From an uncultured Bacteroidales bacterium (GTDB lineage: Bacteria > Bacteroidota > Bacteroidia > Bacteroidales > Paludibacteraceae), in the NCBI GenBank assembly GCA_934725535.1, contig CAKVBV010000099.1, positions 1 through 5,755 on the forward strand: a stretch of DNA of 5,755 bases. Reading direction: 5' to 3'. How positions within the stretch are numbered: position 1 is the stretch's first letter; every line of letters begins with the position of its first letter. The position numbers and the translations under genes are program-made. This document shows, piece by piece, positions 5,715 through 5,755 of the stretch. The notes under the pieces are model-generated. The model did no database searches. It was not told the origin of the DNA and saw only the letters and a program-made list of their open reading frames with translations.

Positions 5715-5752
5715 AAAAAAAAATCGGTCGGTTCTTTTGCAGGAACCGACCG
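5715..5752 (-). terminator. Rho-independent terminator of the gene beyond the right edge
   Basis: On the minus strand CGGTCGGTTC (from 5752) pairs with GAACCGACCG (to 5725) in a perfect 10-bp stem around an 8-nt loop. After one A comes a run of nine T (5723-5715). It ends a minus-strand gene lying to the right of the window, so lpxC begins a new transcription unit. Confidence 0.9.
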
Positions 5753-5755
5753 TTC

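Overview
The window looks like a piece of a Bacteroidota genome, probably an uncultured gut or rumen member of the Bacteroidales. Three things suggest this: the lpxC-lpxA gene order, clear Bacteroidota-type promoters (TTTG, 20 bp, TAnnTTTG), and A-rich rather than Shine-Dalgarno leaders before the start codons. Every gene I can support lies on the minus strand, so transcription runs from right to left. All family assignments come from reading motifs; no database search was possible.

Right end to middle, in transcription order. A strong minus-strand terminator (5715-5752) ends a gene lying outside the window. Next come a 12-bp inverted repeat (5619-5660), a good promoter (5564-5595), lpxC (4632-5537), lpxA (3804-4580) and glnS (1989-3680). 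LpxA and LpxC carry out the first two steps of lipid A synthesis: LpxA acylates UDP-GlcNAc and LpxC removes the acetyl group. GlnRS charges tRNA-Gln. The gaps between these genes hold repeats: a 9-bp tandem array between lpxC and lpxA, and a REP/MITE-like cassette between lpxA and glnS (AT-rich repeat words around a GC-rich palindrome).

The most notable feature of the core genes is that LpxC ends at about 301 residues. In the Bacteroidota I know of, LpxC is normally fused to the dehydratase FabZ. Here there is no FabZ domain and no room for one before lpxA, and a tandem repeat sits exactly where the FabZ part would be expected.

Left half. Downstream of glnS lies about 390 bp without a convincing gene, rich in interleaved inverted repeats. 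Beyond it is an AT-rich, accessory-looking pair of minus-strand genes: an unrecognised two-helix membrane protein (584-1597) and a small secreted Cys/His-rich protein (305-553). The pair is closed by a strong hairpin terminator (225-269). At the far left, another promoter (70-101) points at the first 12 codons of a gene that runs off the window.

I see no complete novel defence or mobile system, no CRISPR array, and no tRNA or rRNA gene. The best leads are the FabZ-less LpxC with its junction repeat, the structured spacer after glnS, the accessory membrane/secreted gene pair, and the palindromic cassette between lpxA and glnS.
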